NCBI GenBank assembly: GCA_963723205.1
Contig: CAVRQC010000026.1
Span: forward strand, 248,001 to 312,000
DNA: 64,000 bases
From: CAVQBP01 sp963723205
GTDB lineage: Bacteria > Bacteroidota > Ignavibacteria > Ignavibacteriales > Ignavibacteriaceae
Direction: 5' to 3'
Position numbers and translations under genes: made by a program
Part shown: positions 18,249-28,200 of the stretch, one piece after another
How positions within the stretch are numbered: the first letter of the stretch is position 1
Layout: every line of letters starts with the position of its first letter
Notes under the pieces: model-generated
Databases searched by the model: none
Seen by the model: the letters and a program-made list of their open reading frames with translations, nothing else
Told to the model about the DNA's origin: nothing

Positions 18249-19883
18249 TTATTTTAGTAAAATCATTTTCTTTGTTAACGAATAATTACCTGACTGAATC
18301 CTGTAAAAATAAACCCCGCTTGCCAAACCATCAGCCTTCCATTGATATTTATAATTACCTGCCGGGAGAACTTTTTTTACAATAGTTGCAACTTCTCTTC
18401 CCAAGAAATCATAAACCTTCAATGTGACTAATCCGAATTTTGCGATCCCTGCCTTGCCGGCAGGCAGGTGGAATTCAAAATTCGTCGTTGGATTAAACGG
18501 ATTAGGATAGTTCTGACTTAAAGAGAATTCCTCAGGTTCTGTTTGGGCAGTATTTTCTACTCCGACGGTATAATCAAAAACAGAAAGATCCCACGAGTCA
18601 TACCATTGAATAGACGGAACATTATTATCAACTTTAAGAGGCAACCAAATGTATGTAGAGGCAATAAGATTACTTGAATTCCACTTATCCGCCATGAATA
18701 TAAATTTCCCAGGTTTTTCTTTCATTGGAAGCACATAAGTACTCTGGCCGCCAAATGTAATATCGGAATTCGGACCTACACACGGATTTCCCATTAAAGT
18801 CCACGGACCAAGTGGTGAATTAGCAACAGCATACTTGGCTTCATTTGGAGACCATCCAGTTGTTCCGGAACTTATCATAAAATATTTGTTGTTGTATTTG
18901 AAAACTGCCGGAGCTTCCCTGCTTTGACTGATAAGATTTCTTCTGTAAGTACCGCTTTGATGCAAGTAGTCACCGGTTAACAGGGATACGTACATAGTTG
19001 CATTATTCTCGGATGAAGAAAATAAATAAGCTTTCCCATCATCATCTTTGAATAGAGTCATGTCCCTGCTCATTGCATTGTTTGGTCTTGAGTTTCCAAG
19101 ATATTGAAAAAGTCCTGTCGGACTATCGCTAATTGCTACCCCGGAATTTGCCAAAGAATAGTCGGAATAATCAATATGCATCCACATTACATATTTTTTT
19201 GTACTATCATTGTAAATAACCTTGGGACGTTCTAATACAGGCGTTTTGCCTGTAGAGTTAGTAGACGAATCTGAAAGAACAATTCCTTCAAACTTCCAGT
19301 TATAAAGATTCTTTGAAGAATAGCAGGAAACCCCTATAGAGTAAAAGCCCGATGCTGGTCTGGCTTCACCATACCAATAAAATGTCTCTGAAGAATCATC
19401 GTAAAGAAAACCACCTCCATGAGCATTGATAATTTTATTATCCGCATCATACCATGAAGCTCCCGGAATAAATTTTTGAATTTGAAAAGCAGTAAAAGAC
19501 CAAACTGATGAATAAGGACTCATTCTGCCAGAATCTGAAGCACTTACATGCCAGTAATATTTCCACCCGATTCTTAATTTTGTACCAATTAAATTTTGAA
19601 GAGAAAGAGATGTATCTGCGACAACTGTCGTATCTACAATAGTAATTGTATAATAAATTGCTATTAATACGCGGTAAGAATTTGCACCAGTAACTTTATG
19701 CCATACCAGTGCCGTGTCATTTACTCCAAGTGTATCGTTATCAGGAGGATATACAAGTATCGGCGCCTCAAGTGAATCACTGTTTTCATTTTTGTAAATG
19801 AAAGTATAATCTGACTGGCAAAATGAGTCTACACTTATGAATAATAAAGTAAACAAAAAATATATATTAAATTTTATTTTCAT
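18249..19883 (-). CDS. T9SS-secreted GH43 exo-beta-1,3-galactanase-like enzyme with FN3 domain
   Basis: A 544-residue protein: signal peptide (1-22), a fibronectin-III-like domain (about 38-132, 'YYWHVSASDSGRMSPYSSVW') and a GH43 propeller (about 138-440). The propeller carries 'NAHGGGFLYDDSSETFYWYG', 'VLERPKVIYNDSTKKYVMWM' and 'SRDMTLFKDDDGKAYLFSS', which resemble the GH43 subfamily that removes galactose from beta-1,3-galactan backbones. The C-terminal T9SS module contains an in-frame palindromic insertion coding 'LPAGKAG' before 'VTLKVYDFLGREV'. The start gives a clear signal peptide. It is 45 bp from the GH16 gene and is the strongest pointer to type II arabinogalactan. Confidence 0.85.
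   Translation of the reverse strand: MKIKFNIYFLFTLLFISVDSFCQSDYTFIYKNENSDSLEAPILVYPPDNDTLGVNDTALVWHKVTGANSYRVLIAIYYTITIVDTTVVADTSLSLQNLIGTKLRIGWKYYWHVSASDSGRMSPYSSVWSFTAFQIQKFIPGASWYDADNKIINAHGGGFLYDDSSETFYWYGEARPASGFYSIGVSCYSSKNLYNWKFEGIVLSDSSTNSTGKTPVLERPKVIYNDSTKKYVMWMHIDYSDYSLANSGVAISDSPTGLFQYLGNSRPNNAMSRDMTLFKDDDGKAYLFSSSENNATMYVSLLTGDYLHQSGTYRRNLISQSREAPAVFKYNNKYFMISSGTTGWSPNEAKYAVANSPLGPWTLMGNPCVGPNSDITFGGQSTYVLPMKEKPGKFIFMADKWNSSNLIASTYIWLPLKVDNNVPSIQWYDSWDLSVFDYTVGVENTAQTEPEEFSLSQNYPNPFNPTTNFEFHLPAGKAGIAKFGLVTLKVYDFLGREVATIVKKVLPAGNYKYQWKADGLASGVYFYRIQSGNYSLTKKMILLK
18448..18468. repeat. In-frame palindromic insertion in a second T9SS sorting domain
   Basis: Arms cctgcc (18448-18453) and ggcagg (18463-18468) flank a core that is itself the palindrome tgccggca. 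The coding strand reads 'LPAGKAG', and the domain is about seven residues longer here than in siblings, at the same point as the unrelated palindrome in the CotH-like gene. Confidence 0.75.
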
Positions 19884-19953
19884 TCAGGTCCTTATTTCTC
19901 GCTTAGTATTATACACTGTCCATTCATTCTTTGTATTGAGAGATCAACTATAA

Positions 19954-22404
19954 TTACTCAGCATTTATTGTTAAACCAGCACCCTGCAAGCCTTCTGCAG
20001 AAGCTTTAATTTCAATCGTACCTTTCTTTCCATTTGATTGAATAAATAAGCGGGCTTTTCCTTCATAAACACTATGATGATCTGATTTATAAGGTTCTAT
20101 ACTATTGCTGTCTCCATTTCCGATACCGGCATTTATTCCGGCGCCTGTTACATCAATTGATACTTCATTGTCCGCATCTGGGACTACATTTCCCTGTTTA
20201 TCGGTAACTAAAATCTTTACACTTGCAATATCTTCCATATCGGCATGTATTAATGACCTGTCACTTTCCAAAATAATTCTTTCCGGTTTACCTGTAGTTT
20301 TCAAAATATTTTCAGCTGCAATTATTCCATTATTGTAGGTTTCTGCTTTCAATTCACCTGACTTATAAGGAACTTTCCAGCTAAGGACGCCATTTTTTGA
20401 ATCACCCCGATTATGTGAACTTATTAACCGGTTATTCAAATAAAGTCTTACTGAATCACAATTTGTAAAAACCAATACAGATATATCTTTCCCTGCAAAC
20501 TCTCTCCAGTTCCAGCTATCAACAACGTGAAAACGAAATCTACTAATTGTATCCTCAGGTGAAATACAAGTTAAATGCACTAATGGTTTTTGAGTCCACA
20601 GGCTTTGCCGATAGTAAAAAAATGGTTTCTTAAAATCACTAAGATCAACCAGACCGGATAAACTGCTTCGATTCGGGAAACGGCCGGCTTCACCGATGTA
20701 ATCTATCCCCGTCCATAAAAACTGACCGGGAATAAATGAATTATCCTTTACTGCCAGCCATGCATCATATGAATCACCGTTTTCGCTTCCAATAATTTTC
20801 CTCTGTGGAAATATTTTATGATCCTCCTCGTAATATTTTTCCTGGTAATTATAACCGACAACATCAAGTACACCGGTGTAACCTGTTTCATTTGACAATG
20901 GAATATTTGCAACTGCAGCGGTTACAGGACGTGTAGTATCAATTTCTTTCACATAATCACAAAGATGTCGTGCTATTTCAGTAACCTGGTACCCCTGCGG
21001 TCTCCATGGTTTATAATCCTTTCTATTCGGATCGGTATAAGGATCATTAGGATAATCGATCTCGTTTCCAATACTCCATAAAATTATTGATGGGTGGTTT
21101 CGATCCCTTCTGACCATATCTTGAATATCCTGTTTAGCCCATTTCGTGAAAAAATCGCTGTAGCCATGCTGCGAATAATAAGTTCCTAGTCCTGCCGCAC
21201 CTTTATTCATTCCGACGTTTCTTCCTTTGATCCATTTTTTCTTACCTATCTCCCACTCATCAAAAGCCTCATCCATAACAAGAAATCCCATATGATCACA
21301 CAGATCCAAAAATTCAGGTGCCGGCGGATTATGGCTCGTCCGTATAGCATTAGCACCCATCTCTTTCATCAGATTGAGTCTTCTTTTCCATTCCCTTTTT
21401 GGAACGGCTGAGCCTAAGGCACCGGCATCATTATGGAGGCATACACCTTTTATGATAATAGATTTACCATTTAGAAAGAATCCATTATCCGCATCGAATA
21501 TGAAAGTACGAATTCCAAATGCGGTAGAATCTGAATCTAATATTTTTTGTTGATTATAAACTTCACTAATTACAGAATACACAACCGGTTTATCTAACGA
21601 CCACAATGCAGGTTTTTTTACTATTATCTTCTGATCATATTCATATTTTGAATCAGGCTGGAATTGTAAATTCGAAGATATACTTCCGGCTATATTTCCC
21701 TCAGGATCTTTAATGATACTCTTTAATGTAATTAATTGATTAACCGAAGCGTTATATACTTTTGTAATAATTCTAACTTCAGCAGATTCTTTATTAACTA
21801 CAGGGGTTGTAATGAATGTCCCCCAATTAGTAATATGTACTTTATTAGTTTTAATCAACCAGACATTCCTGATAATTCCGCTGCCTGTATACCAGCGTGA
21901 ATCTGCAATATGGGAATGATCAACCCTGACAGCTATAACATTCTTTTTATTACCGAAATTAAGGTAGGGAGTGAGATCATAACAATAGCTTATAAAACCA
22001 TAAGGACGTTTTCCCAAATATTGACCATTTATCCATACCTCACCATTATCATAAACTGCATCAAATTGGATCTCAATATTTTTATTTTTATCTGTATCCG
22101 GCAGCATAAATTCTTTTCTGTACCAGCCGATACCGCCTGGTAAGTATCCTGTACCGCTGGCATTCTTGGAACTAAATCTTCCTTCAATGCTCCAGTCATG
22201 TGGTAAATTCAAAGTTCTCCAGTCAGAATCATTAAATTCAGGATTCTCTGCACCGGTTACATCACCGAGGTGAAACCGCCAGTTGAAATTAAATGATGAC
22301 TGTCTCGAGCTAGTATTAAGATTCACCGCATTTACTTTTGAGGTGAAAATGAAGAGAAGAGAAATGATAAATAAACAAGAAATTGGTTTTAATGATTTAA
22401 TCAT
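19954..22404 (-). CDS. Exported GH2 beta-galactosidase-like enzyme with DUF4982/Ig C-terminal domains
   Basis: An 816-residue GH2 enzyme with signal peptide (1-26). Sandwich domain ('FNFNWRFHLGDVTGAENPEF', about 36-195), Ig-like domain (about 196-300) and barrel (about 301-600). The acid/base Glu is in 'ILWSIGNEIDYPN' and the nucleophile Glu in 'IIGSENGDSYDAW'. The 'HNPPAPEFLDLCDHMGFLVM' region is typical of the Bacteroidota-type short GH2s. A DUF4982-like region ('FAGKDISVLVFTNCDSVRLY') and a final Ig-like domain follow. No T9SS tail, so probably periplasmic. Specificity (beta-galactosidase versus glucuronidase or mannosidase) is inferred from relatives and context. Confidence 0.88.
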   Translation of the reverse strand: MIKSLKPISCLFIISLLFIFTSKVNAVNLNTSSRQSSFNFNWRFHLGDVTGAENPEFNDSDWRTLNLPHDWSIEGRFSSKNASGTGYLPGGIGWYRKEFMLPDTDKNKNIEIQFDAVYDNGEVWINGQYLGKRPYGFISYCYDLTPYLNFGNKKNVIAVRVDHSHIADSRWYTGSGIIRNVWLIKTNKVHITNWGTFITTPVVNKESAEVRIITKVYNASVNQLITLKSIIKDPEGNIAGSISSNLQFQPDSKYEYDQKIIVKKPALWSLDKPVVYSVISEVYNQQKILDSDSTAFGIRTFIFDADNGFFLNGKSIIIKGVCLHNDAGALGSAVPKREWKRRLNLMKEMGANAIRTSHNPPAPEFLDLCDHMGFLVMDEAFDEWEIGKKKWIKGRNVGMNKGAAGLGTYYSQHGYSDFFTKWAKQDIQDMVRRDRNHPSIILWSIGNEIDYPNDPYTDPNRKDYKPWRPQGYQVTEIARHLCDYVKEIDTTRPVTAAVANIPLSNETGYTGVLDVVGYNYQEKYYEEDHKIFPQRKIIGSENGDSYDAWLAVKDNSFIPGQFLWTGIDYIGEAGRFPNRSSLSGLVDLSDFKKPFFYYRQSLWTQKPLVHLTCISPEDTISRFRFHVVDSWNWREFAGKDISVLVFTNCDSVRLYLNNRLISSHNRGDSKNGVLSWKVPYKSGELKAETYNNGIIAAENILKTTGKPERIILESDRSLIHADMEDIASVKILVTDKQGNVVPDADNEVSIDVTGAGINAGIGNGDSNSIEPYKSDHHSVYEGKARLFIQSNGKKGTIEIKASAEGLQGAGLTINAE

Positions 22405-22571
22405 GATTTATAATCCTATGATTTTTCAATTTTAAATTTTATCTAAAAAAAATTCCAAACTAGCTTTTTAATCGAATTCAATTATTTCCGCATTTCCCCC
22501 TTCTTCTCCTCATACAATGTTATTTAATTTGTAAATTTTCAATATGAATAAGTGTAAAAATCTGAAAATAA

Positions 22572-24995
22572 TTAGTTCTCACCTTCTATTAACCATTTAA
22601 CCTTTCCACCATAAGGATCATTTTCTAATTTAAATGTACCGTCTTTTTTAATAAGTAATATTTTATTAAGTGCTTTATCACCAGGCAGATAAATTAATCC
22701 ATCCGCTTTATCAGAATCTTTTGAATAAACATTTAATTTTAAATTTGACCAATCCATCTCCGATGTTGATTGGGCAAGTTTTATATGCGGTATAACAGCA
22801 CCGTTTCTTACAAGTACTACTACTGGAATTTTTCCAGCTTTAATATTATGCCAGCCGGCAGTATATGTTTTTCCCGTCTGGTAATCAATCCATTCTCCCG
22901 GAGGAAGGTATACATTTCGATTTGTTGCATCTTCGAACAATGGAGCTACCAGCATATCTGAACCGAACAAATATTCATCATCAACAAGCCAGGATCCCGG
23001 ATCATCAGGATACTCAATAAATAAAGCTCTCAGCATAGGTAATCCGCGTACGGTACAATCCTTGGCTTGAGCATAAATGTAAGGCATAAGTTCGTATCTC
23101 ATGTTATCGGCGGCACGGAATGCATCCATAAAATTTTTCCCATATGCCCATGGTTCTGTCGGAGACGCACCATGGTCGCGAGTATGCGAAATAAGCATAT
23201 CAAAAGCTGTCCAGCGCCTGAACAGATCTTCAGGTTTTTTATTTACAAATCCACCAATATCATTTGACCAAAAAGAAAATCCGCATACGCCAAGTGATAA
23301 TCCTCCTCTTAGCGTAGCCGCCATAGCTGAATTCGTATTTGCCGGATCACCGCCCCAATGCAAGGGATAACGCTGGCTTCCGGCCCATGCGCTCCGGCCC
23401 CATATAATGGTTTCACCCGTTATCTTTTTTGTAATAGCAGCGACAGCTTTATTATAACGAAGAGGATATAAATTATGTTCATAAAAACCGGTTCTGCCTG
23501 AGTGATAAATTCCATCCGGTGGCGCTGCTTCACCAAAATCGGCTTTTATTACACTAACACCCTCATGAAGAAGTCCGGCTATTTTACCCTGATACCACTT
23601 AACTGTTTCCGGGTTTGAAAAATCAAGAACAGCATCCTCATAAGGTAAGTTCCCTTTTCTATCTCTAACAAAAAGTCCTTTCTTTATTATCTCTGGAAAC
23701 AATGAATTTTTTGGAACGAAATATGGCAGTTGCCATAAACATGTATGTATACCTTTCTTAAGAAAATCACCAATCATTTTTTCGGGATCTTTAAAACGAG
23801 CTTTTGAAAATTTATAATCGCATCTCCAATCTGTTTCGAACCAGCCTGTATCGAAATGAAGAACATCAGTAGGAATTTTATTTTCACGTAGTTTATTTAC
23901 AGCGTCTCTGCCCTCTGCTTCAGAATAGTATGTAATTTTGCTCATCCAAAAACCGAATGACCACAATGGCGGCATAGCAGCTTTTCCGGTCAGATTTGTA
24001 TATTCATTTAAAATATCTTTCGGCTTACCTAGAAAAATAAATAAGTCTGCTTCATCATCCCCTATCATAAGTGAAGAAACACCGCTGAAATATTTTCCAA
24101 AATCGCATGTAATAGGTGTTGAGGTATGCATAAATACTCCATACCCGCGACTGCTCATAAAAAACGGGATCGGTTTATACATAGTCTCGTTTTGGGTACC
24201 GTTTGCATCATCTGTCCACAAAACAACTTTTTGTCCTCTTTTATTGAACTGTGTAAATGATTCACCGCAGCCGAAAATTTTTTCGTTAGGAGATAATGAA
24301 AATACAGCATCCATGCTTGTGGAATAATCGGAAGAACGGCGTACGAATGAAAAGGGGAGAATCGGAGTAAATGTTTTTGCATCATCTGTCATATTTATTG
24401 TCTTTGTAAGTAGTTTTCCATCTGCATCACGAATTTCAATTCGCCAAGGATATTCATAAATTGTAACAGAACCATATTGACTCTTATATTGATATCCGTT
24501 TTCTATTTTAGTGTATTGCCATGCTTCCCGGTCAGTCGGAGTATGTCCGTTTACTATCATGAGCGAATCACTATCCGGCCTGACCTGGAAACGTGAAGTA
24601 GCATGGATGCGTATTGTTCGAGGAGAAACAAACTGAATATAAAATGGAAGTGAAGGCGAGGCAGCATATTCATTTGTAGGAAACTCATTAGGAGGAACCG
24701 GTCGTAATACAGCAAGCATATTATTAAAAGCTAATCTCGTAAAATATTCGTAACGTTTGTATTTAATTTCACCTTTACCGGTAGCGGGATCAAAAACAGA
24801 AAGACTATCAGCTACATAATATGTATTTGAAAAATTACGGAAATCACCACTGATGTCTGTTGGTTCGTTTAATACTCTCTGATTATTATCCGGAGAATGT
24901 TCCGGTATTTGTGCAACGATATTGTAATGAAGAGACAAAAGCACAAAGGATGCAACAAGATATAATAACCTTTTGTGATACACAATAATATTCAT
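22572..24995 (-). CDS. Exported GH31 alpha-xylosidase/alpha-glucosidase
   Basis: An 807-residue GH31 enzyme with an N-terminal signal (about 1-28). The N-terminal beta-sandwich is followed by the barrel, with nucleophile Asp in 'VIKADFGEAAP' and acid/base Asp in 'HWGGDPANTNSAMAATLRGG' after 'IWGRSAWAGSQRYPL'. This KADFGE version is characteristic of the YicI-like alpha-xylosidase branch. The DUF5110-like distal beta domains end near residue 800. It lies directly downstream of a LacI regulator (264 bp gap containing a possible operator). Likely substrate: alpha-xylosyl or alpha-glucosyl side chains in oligosaccharides imported to the periplasm. Confidence 0.9.
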   Translation of the reverse strand: MNIIVYHKRLLYLVASFVLLSLHYNIVAQIPEHSPDNNQRVLNEPTDISGDFRNFSNTYYVADSLSVFDPATGKGEIKYKRYEYFTRLAFNNMLAVLRPVPPNEFPTNEYAASPSLPFYIQFVSPRTIRIHATSRFQVRPDSDSLMIVNGHTPTDREAWQYTKIENGYQYKSQYGSVTIYEYPWRIEIRDADGKLLTKTINMTDDAKTFTPILPFSFVRRSSDYSTSMDAVFSLSPNEKIFGCGESFTQFNKRGQKVVLWTDDANGTQNETMYKPIPFFMSSRGYGVFMHTSTPITCDFGKYFSGVSSLMIGDDEADLFIFLGKPKDILNEYTNLTGKAAMPPLWSFGFWMSKITYYSEAEGRDAVNKLRENKIPTDVLHFDTGWFETDWRCDYKFSKARFKDPEKMIGDFLKKGIHTCLWQLPYFVPKNSLFPEIIKKGLFVRDRKGNLPYEDAVLDFSNPETVKWYQGKIAGLLHEGVSVIKADFGEAAPPDGIYHSGRTGFYEHNLYPLRYNKAVAAITKKITGETIIWGRSAWAGSQRYPLHWGGDPANTNSAMAATLRGGLSLGVCGFSFWSNDIGGFVNKKPEDLFRRWTAFDMLISHTRDHGASPTEPWAYGKNFMDAFRAADNMRYELMPYIYAQAKDCTVRGLPMLRALFIEYPDDPGSWLVDDEYLFGSDMLVAPLFEDATNRNVYLPPGEWIDYQTGKTYTAGWHNIKAGKIPVVVLVRNGAVIPHIKLAQSTSEMDWSNLKLNVYSKDSDKADGLIYLPGDKALNKILLIKKDGTFKLENDPYGGKVKWLIEGEN

Positions 24996-25132
24996 AATAT
25001 CACCATAAAATTTGTTTTAAAATTTTAGTTAAATGCAACCTTACACACTTTAGAGAAAATGTTTAATTTTTTATACATTGCGCCTCTAAAAAAACCTTTT
25101 CTAAACTAAAAAAATGTTAGTTATTCCCTTGA

Positions 25133-25154
25133 TAGAAAATTGCATCGTTTTCTA
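25133..25154. promoter_or_regulatory. Possible LacI-type operator upstream of the GH31 gene
   Basis: Inverted repeat tagaaaa (25133-25139) / ttttcta (25148-25154) around an 8-base spacer containing 'gcatcg'. It sits in the gap between the LacI gene stop and the GH31 start, where an operator would be expected. AT-rich composition makes chance occurrence possible. Confidence 0.3.
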
Positions 25155-25259
25155 AAATCAGTAATAAGTCACCTATATGACATGCTGAAATTATTTTTAA
25201 ACATTTCAGTAAATAAATTACCTATTTGAATATCATCAGCTAACGTTAATTTAACCTGA

Positions 25260-26309
25260 TTAGATTGTATGTAATATTTTCTTATTTAAATTTTTAGATG
25301 ATTGACGAATAATAAATTCTGTTTCCAGGTAGACTTTTTCTATTGGTAATATTTCTGACGATTCTATATTTTTTATAAGTATTTCTGCAGCTTTCTTACC
25401 AATTTCAATTTGTGGAGCTTTTATAGTCGTTAAAGGTACAGGGTAAATCTTTGCATAATAAATATCATCATTTCCAATAATGGATATATCATCAGGAATT
25501 TTAATATTTAGTTCATTTAAAGCCATCATTACTCCTAAAGCCTGTTGATCATTAAAACAGACTATGGCAGTAGGATATTCATCTCGTTTTTTATGCTTGA
25601 AATAATCTTTGGTTTTTTGAAAACTCTGATCATATTTTGAACCTATGGAAACTATCATGTCTTTATTAAAAATGAGTGGACTTTCACTAAAAGCATGGCG
25701 AAAACCTTCATTACGCTCTTTTGAATGAGTAGATTGTGGAGGACCGGTGAAATGAACTATCTTTGTATGACCACAACTTATTAAATATTTAACCGCTTTT
25801 TTTATTGCTTTTATATTGTCAATTGCCACAACGTTAGCTTGTATTCCTTTAACATCCTCTAATAGGACAAAAGGATAATTTATCATTTTCAATTTAAAAA
25901 GATGTTCTATCTCTGATGTACCCTCAACTATAGGTGCAATTATCGTTCCTTTCACGTCTTTTGCAGAAAACAGATGTGAAAAGTTTTGTTCACATTTTTG
26001 ATCATTCTCTGAACTGGCAACAATAACAGAGTAACCTTTATTGTTTGCATATTCTTTCACACCGGTAGCTATTGAAGTGTAAAACGAATAATTCAGATCT
26101 TTAATAATAACACCTATACTTTTATATCTATGACCATTTTTTAAATTTCTGGCTACTCCCTTCGGACGAAAGTTCATTTTTCTCATTACTTCCAATATAT
26201 GCTCCCGTGTTTCGGGTTTAACTACATTTTTGGCATTAATAACAGCTGATACAGTTCCCTTTGTAACTCCAGCCCTTGTGGCAACATCTTCAATTGTTAT
26301 TTTCTTCAT
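25260..26309 (-). CDS. LacI-family transcriptional regulator of the glycosidase cluster
   Basis: A 349-residue regulator: N-terminal helix-turn-helix 'TIEDVATRAGVTKGTVSAVI' (3-22) with hinge region to about 60, then a periplasmic-binding-protein-like effector domain ('SIGVIIKDLNYSFYTSIATG' onward). 'AIVCFNDQQALGVMMAL' and 'ISIIGNDDIYYAKIYPVPLT' are standard LacI landmarks. It is embedded mid-cluster between GH35 and GH31 genes on the same strand, so it probably senses a released sugar and controls flanking genes. A 7-bp inverted repeat in its own leader suggests autoregulation. The effector is unknown. Confidence 0.93.
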   Translation of the reverse strand: MKKITIEDVATRAGVTKGTVSAVINAKNVVKPETREHILEVMRKMNFRPKGVARNLKNGHRYKSIGVIIKDLNYSFYTSIATGVKEYANNKGYSVIVASSENDQKCEQNFSHLFSAKDVKGTIIAPIVEGTSEIEHLFKLKMINYPFVLLEDVKGIQANVVAIDNIKAIKKAVKYLISCGHTKIVHFTGPPQSTHSKERNEGFRHAFSESPLIFNKDMIVSIGSKYDQSFQKTKDYFKHKKRDEYPTAIVCFNDQQALGVMMALNELNIKIPDDISIIGNDDIYYAKIYPVPLTTIKAPQIEIGKKAAEILIKNIESSEILPIEKVYLETEFIIRQSSKNLNKKILHTI

Positions 26310-26342
26310 TATATCTCTTTTAAATAATATTTAGATAAACTG

Positions 26343-26361
26343 ATGTAAAATAGCTTTACAT
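26343..26361. promoter_or_regulatory. Possible autoregulatory operator upstream of the LacI gene
   Basis: Perfect 7-bp inverted repeat atgtaaa (26343-26349) / tttacat (26355-26361) with a 5-base spacer, 34 bp upstream of the LacI start codon. Position suits a repressor site; the site does not match the one proposed upstream of the GH31 gene, so the assignment is weak. Confidence 0.3.
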
Positions 26362-26417
26362 TCAGACTGACTTGCTGACAAAAAAATTATTTTTTCCTAC
26401 ATATATTTTTTAAAAAT

Positions 26418-28100
26418 TTATTTATACCTGTATATTGTTATCCTTTGAATACTTACTTTATTACCTGGTAACTTGAGTCCAGTCCCTGACCAGGTGCTTG
26501 CATGTACTTCATCCCCGTTTAATCTTCTTTCAGGAATCCATTTACCATTTCCGAAAATACCTTCATCTACCTTATCCACTCCTAGCCTGGAAGTACTATC
26601 TTTTGGAAAGAATAAAATATCCAAGTCTTTACCTGCCGCAATAAATTCATCTTTTCCAACATTTATAATAAGTCCACCTGCTATATTCGTTCTCCCTCCC
26701 ATCTTTGCTTCAATTTTATAATTGCCTAATTCAAAATGCTGTATCGGTGAAACTGTATCTACCAGTATTCCTTTCATTGTTCCTTTGCCCTGGTTCTTAA
26801 GAATTATCGGCGACATCTGTTGCAATACTTTATAAGTTTCACCCAAAGGATCATGATTACCATATCTGTTATCGTCAATGCCGAAAGGAGAAAAACATCC
26901 TGCACTGTATTCACCGAACACATAGAATGCTCTGGCAGCCCCGATTTCTCCACCTCTGGTTTCAGGTATGAATAGAGGATTGTTGCTCCTTGTGAATTCA
27001 TCACATGCCCAGATAAATTCATCCATATAAATATCGGGTGCAATAAAATCAATTGAAGGAGCTGCTGCACGGTATATATCAAGAACCTGGGGCAGTGGTC
27101 CACCTGAAGGGTATTTTCCGGGCCAGTATGTAAAAGGCTGCTTTAGCCATGCATTAACATACATGGGAATCGAATATTCTTTCTTCCCTGCTGCTGCAAT
27201 TTTCTGAACATAGCTCGCATAGTGCCATGCTGAAAAAAGTTCTTCAGTATAGTAGGAATAAAATTTCCAGTCCTTTTTTTCCGGTCTGAATTCACTTTTC
27301 CCAAAAACCTCTTCCCATGTTCCGGAAGTCTTAAAGCCATTTTCTCTCCATACTTTATAAAGTTCAGGAAATATATTCTCCTTATGCTCGACCAGATAAT
27401 CCAGTAATTCTTTAGGGACGTTACTGTTATAAGCTTCATTCGCGGCATCACAGAAATCTCGTCTGGCATTTCCGGGAGTTTCACTCAAATTATCAAGTAC
27501 ACCCATTTCATTTTCAACCTGCATCATTACAACTGTCTGATCTTTTGCATCTACTTCCTTAATGTGATGCATTAGTGCTGCAAATGCTTTCGCATCTGCT
27601 TCTAAAGAAGCTTTTCCAAAAGTGGATAAAATCTCCAGCGGTTTTCCAAATTCGTCTTTTACTCTAGGGTATTTTTTATAATCCTTTTTAACCCATGAAG
27701 GAATATAAACCGAACTTGCATTTTTAAAACTTGCAAACCAGATAAGAACAAGTTTAAGATTTGCTTTTCTCGCCCCTGTAAGCATACTGTCAACAATAGT
27801 GAAATCGAATTTCCCCTCAGCAGGTTCAATCAGTTCCCAGGAAACTGTAGCAATAACTGAATTCAGATTTTTTTCTGCCAGTTTTTTCCAGACCGGTCTC
27901 ATATAATCGAATCCACCGCATGTCGAATTATGAAGTTCGCCTGAAATAAGGAGTTGGGGCTTTCCATTTACAACAAGATGAGCAGCTGTACCTTGTTTTT
28001 CAAGATGAGGAATTTGGGTAATTGATACCTTATCTGTCTGACCATATGAAGAGGATATAAAACAGAAATAAAAAGCAAATACAATTAGTAAAGTTTTCAC
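26418..28100 (-). CDS. Exported GH35-type beta-galactosidase (DUF5597-like C-terminus)
   Basis: A 560-residue enzyme with signal peptide (1-20). The barrel opens 'AAHLVVNGKPQLLISGELHN', a GH35-like start. Acid/base Glu198 is in 'MMQVENEMG' and nucleophile Glu380 in 'LFIPETRGGEIGAA'. The C-terminal beta domain resembles DUF5597, found in a Bacteroidota GH35 group. No sorting tail, so it probably removes terminal beta-galactose in the periplasm. It is upstream of (transcribed before) the LacI gene and about 100 bp downstream of the GH31-PA14 gene. Start is the Met giving the signal peptide. Confidence 0.88.
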   Translation of the reverse strand: MKTLLIVFAFYFCFISSSYGQTDKVSITQIPHLEKQGTAAHLVVNGKPQLLISGELHNSTCGGFDYMRPVWKKLAEKNLNSVIATVSWELIEPAEGKFDFTIVDSMLTGARKANLKLVLIWFASFKNASSVYIPSWVKKDYKKYPRVKDEFGKPLEILSTFGKASLEADAKAFAALMHHIKEVDAKDQTVVMMQVENEMGVLDNLSETPGNARRDFCDAANEAYNSNVPKELLDYLVEHKENIFPELYKVWRENGFKTSGTWEEVFGKSEFRPEKKDWKFYSYYTEELFSAWHYASYVQKIAAAGKKEYSIPMYVNAWLKQPFTYWPGKYPSGGPLPQVLDIYRAAAPSIDFIAPDIYMDEFIWACDEFTRSNNPLFIPETRGGEIGAARAFYVFGEYSAGCFSPFGIDDNRYGNHDPLGETYKVLQQMSPIILKNQGKGTMKGILVDTVSPIQHFELGNYKIEAKMGGRTNIAGGLIINVGKDEFIAAGKDLDILFFPKDSTSRLGVDKVDEGIFGNGKWIPERRLNGDEVHASTWSGTGLKLPGNKVSIQRITIYRYK

Positions 28101-28200
28101 AATAAGAATCCTTTGTCTGAAATCTAGTTTTAATTTATTAAAAATATTTTGTACCGGGATTAATTCGAAAAAAATTTCTTTATTATTTAAATGAAATAGA

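Noticed and set aside
23938..24327. 129-residue plus-strand frame inside the GH31 gene
   Set aside because: Antisense to a complete GH31 catalytic domain; no motif or start context.
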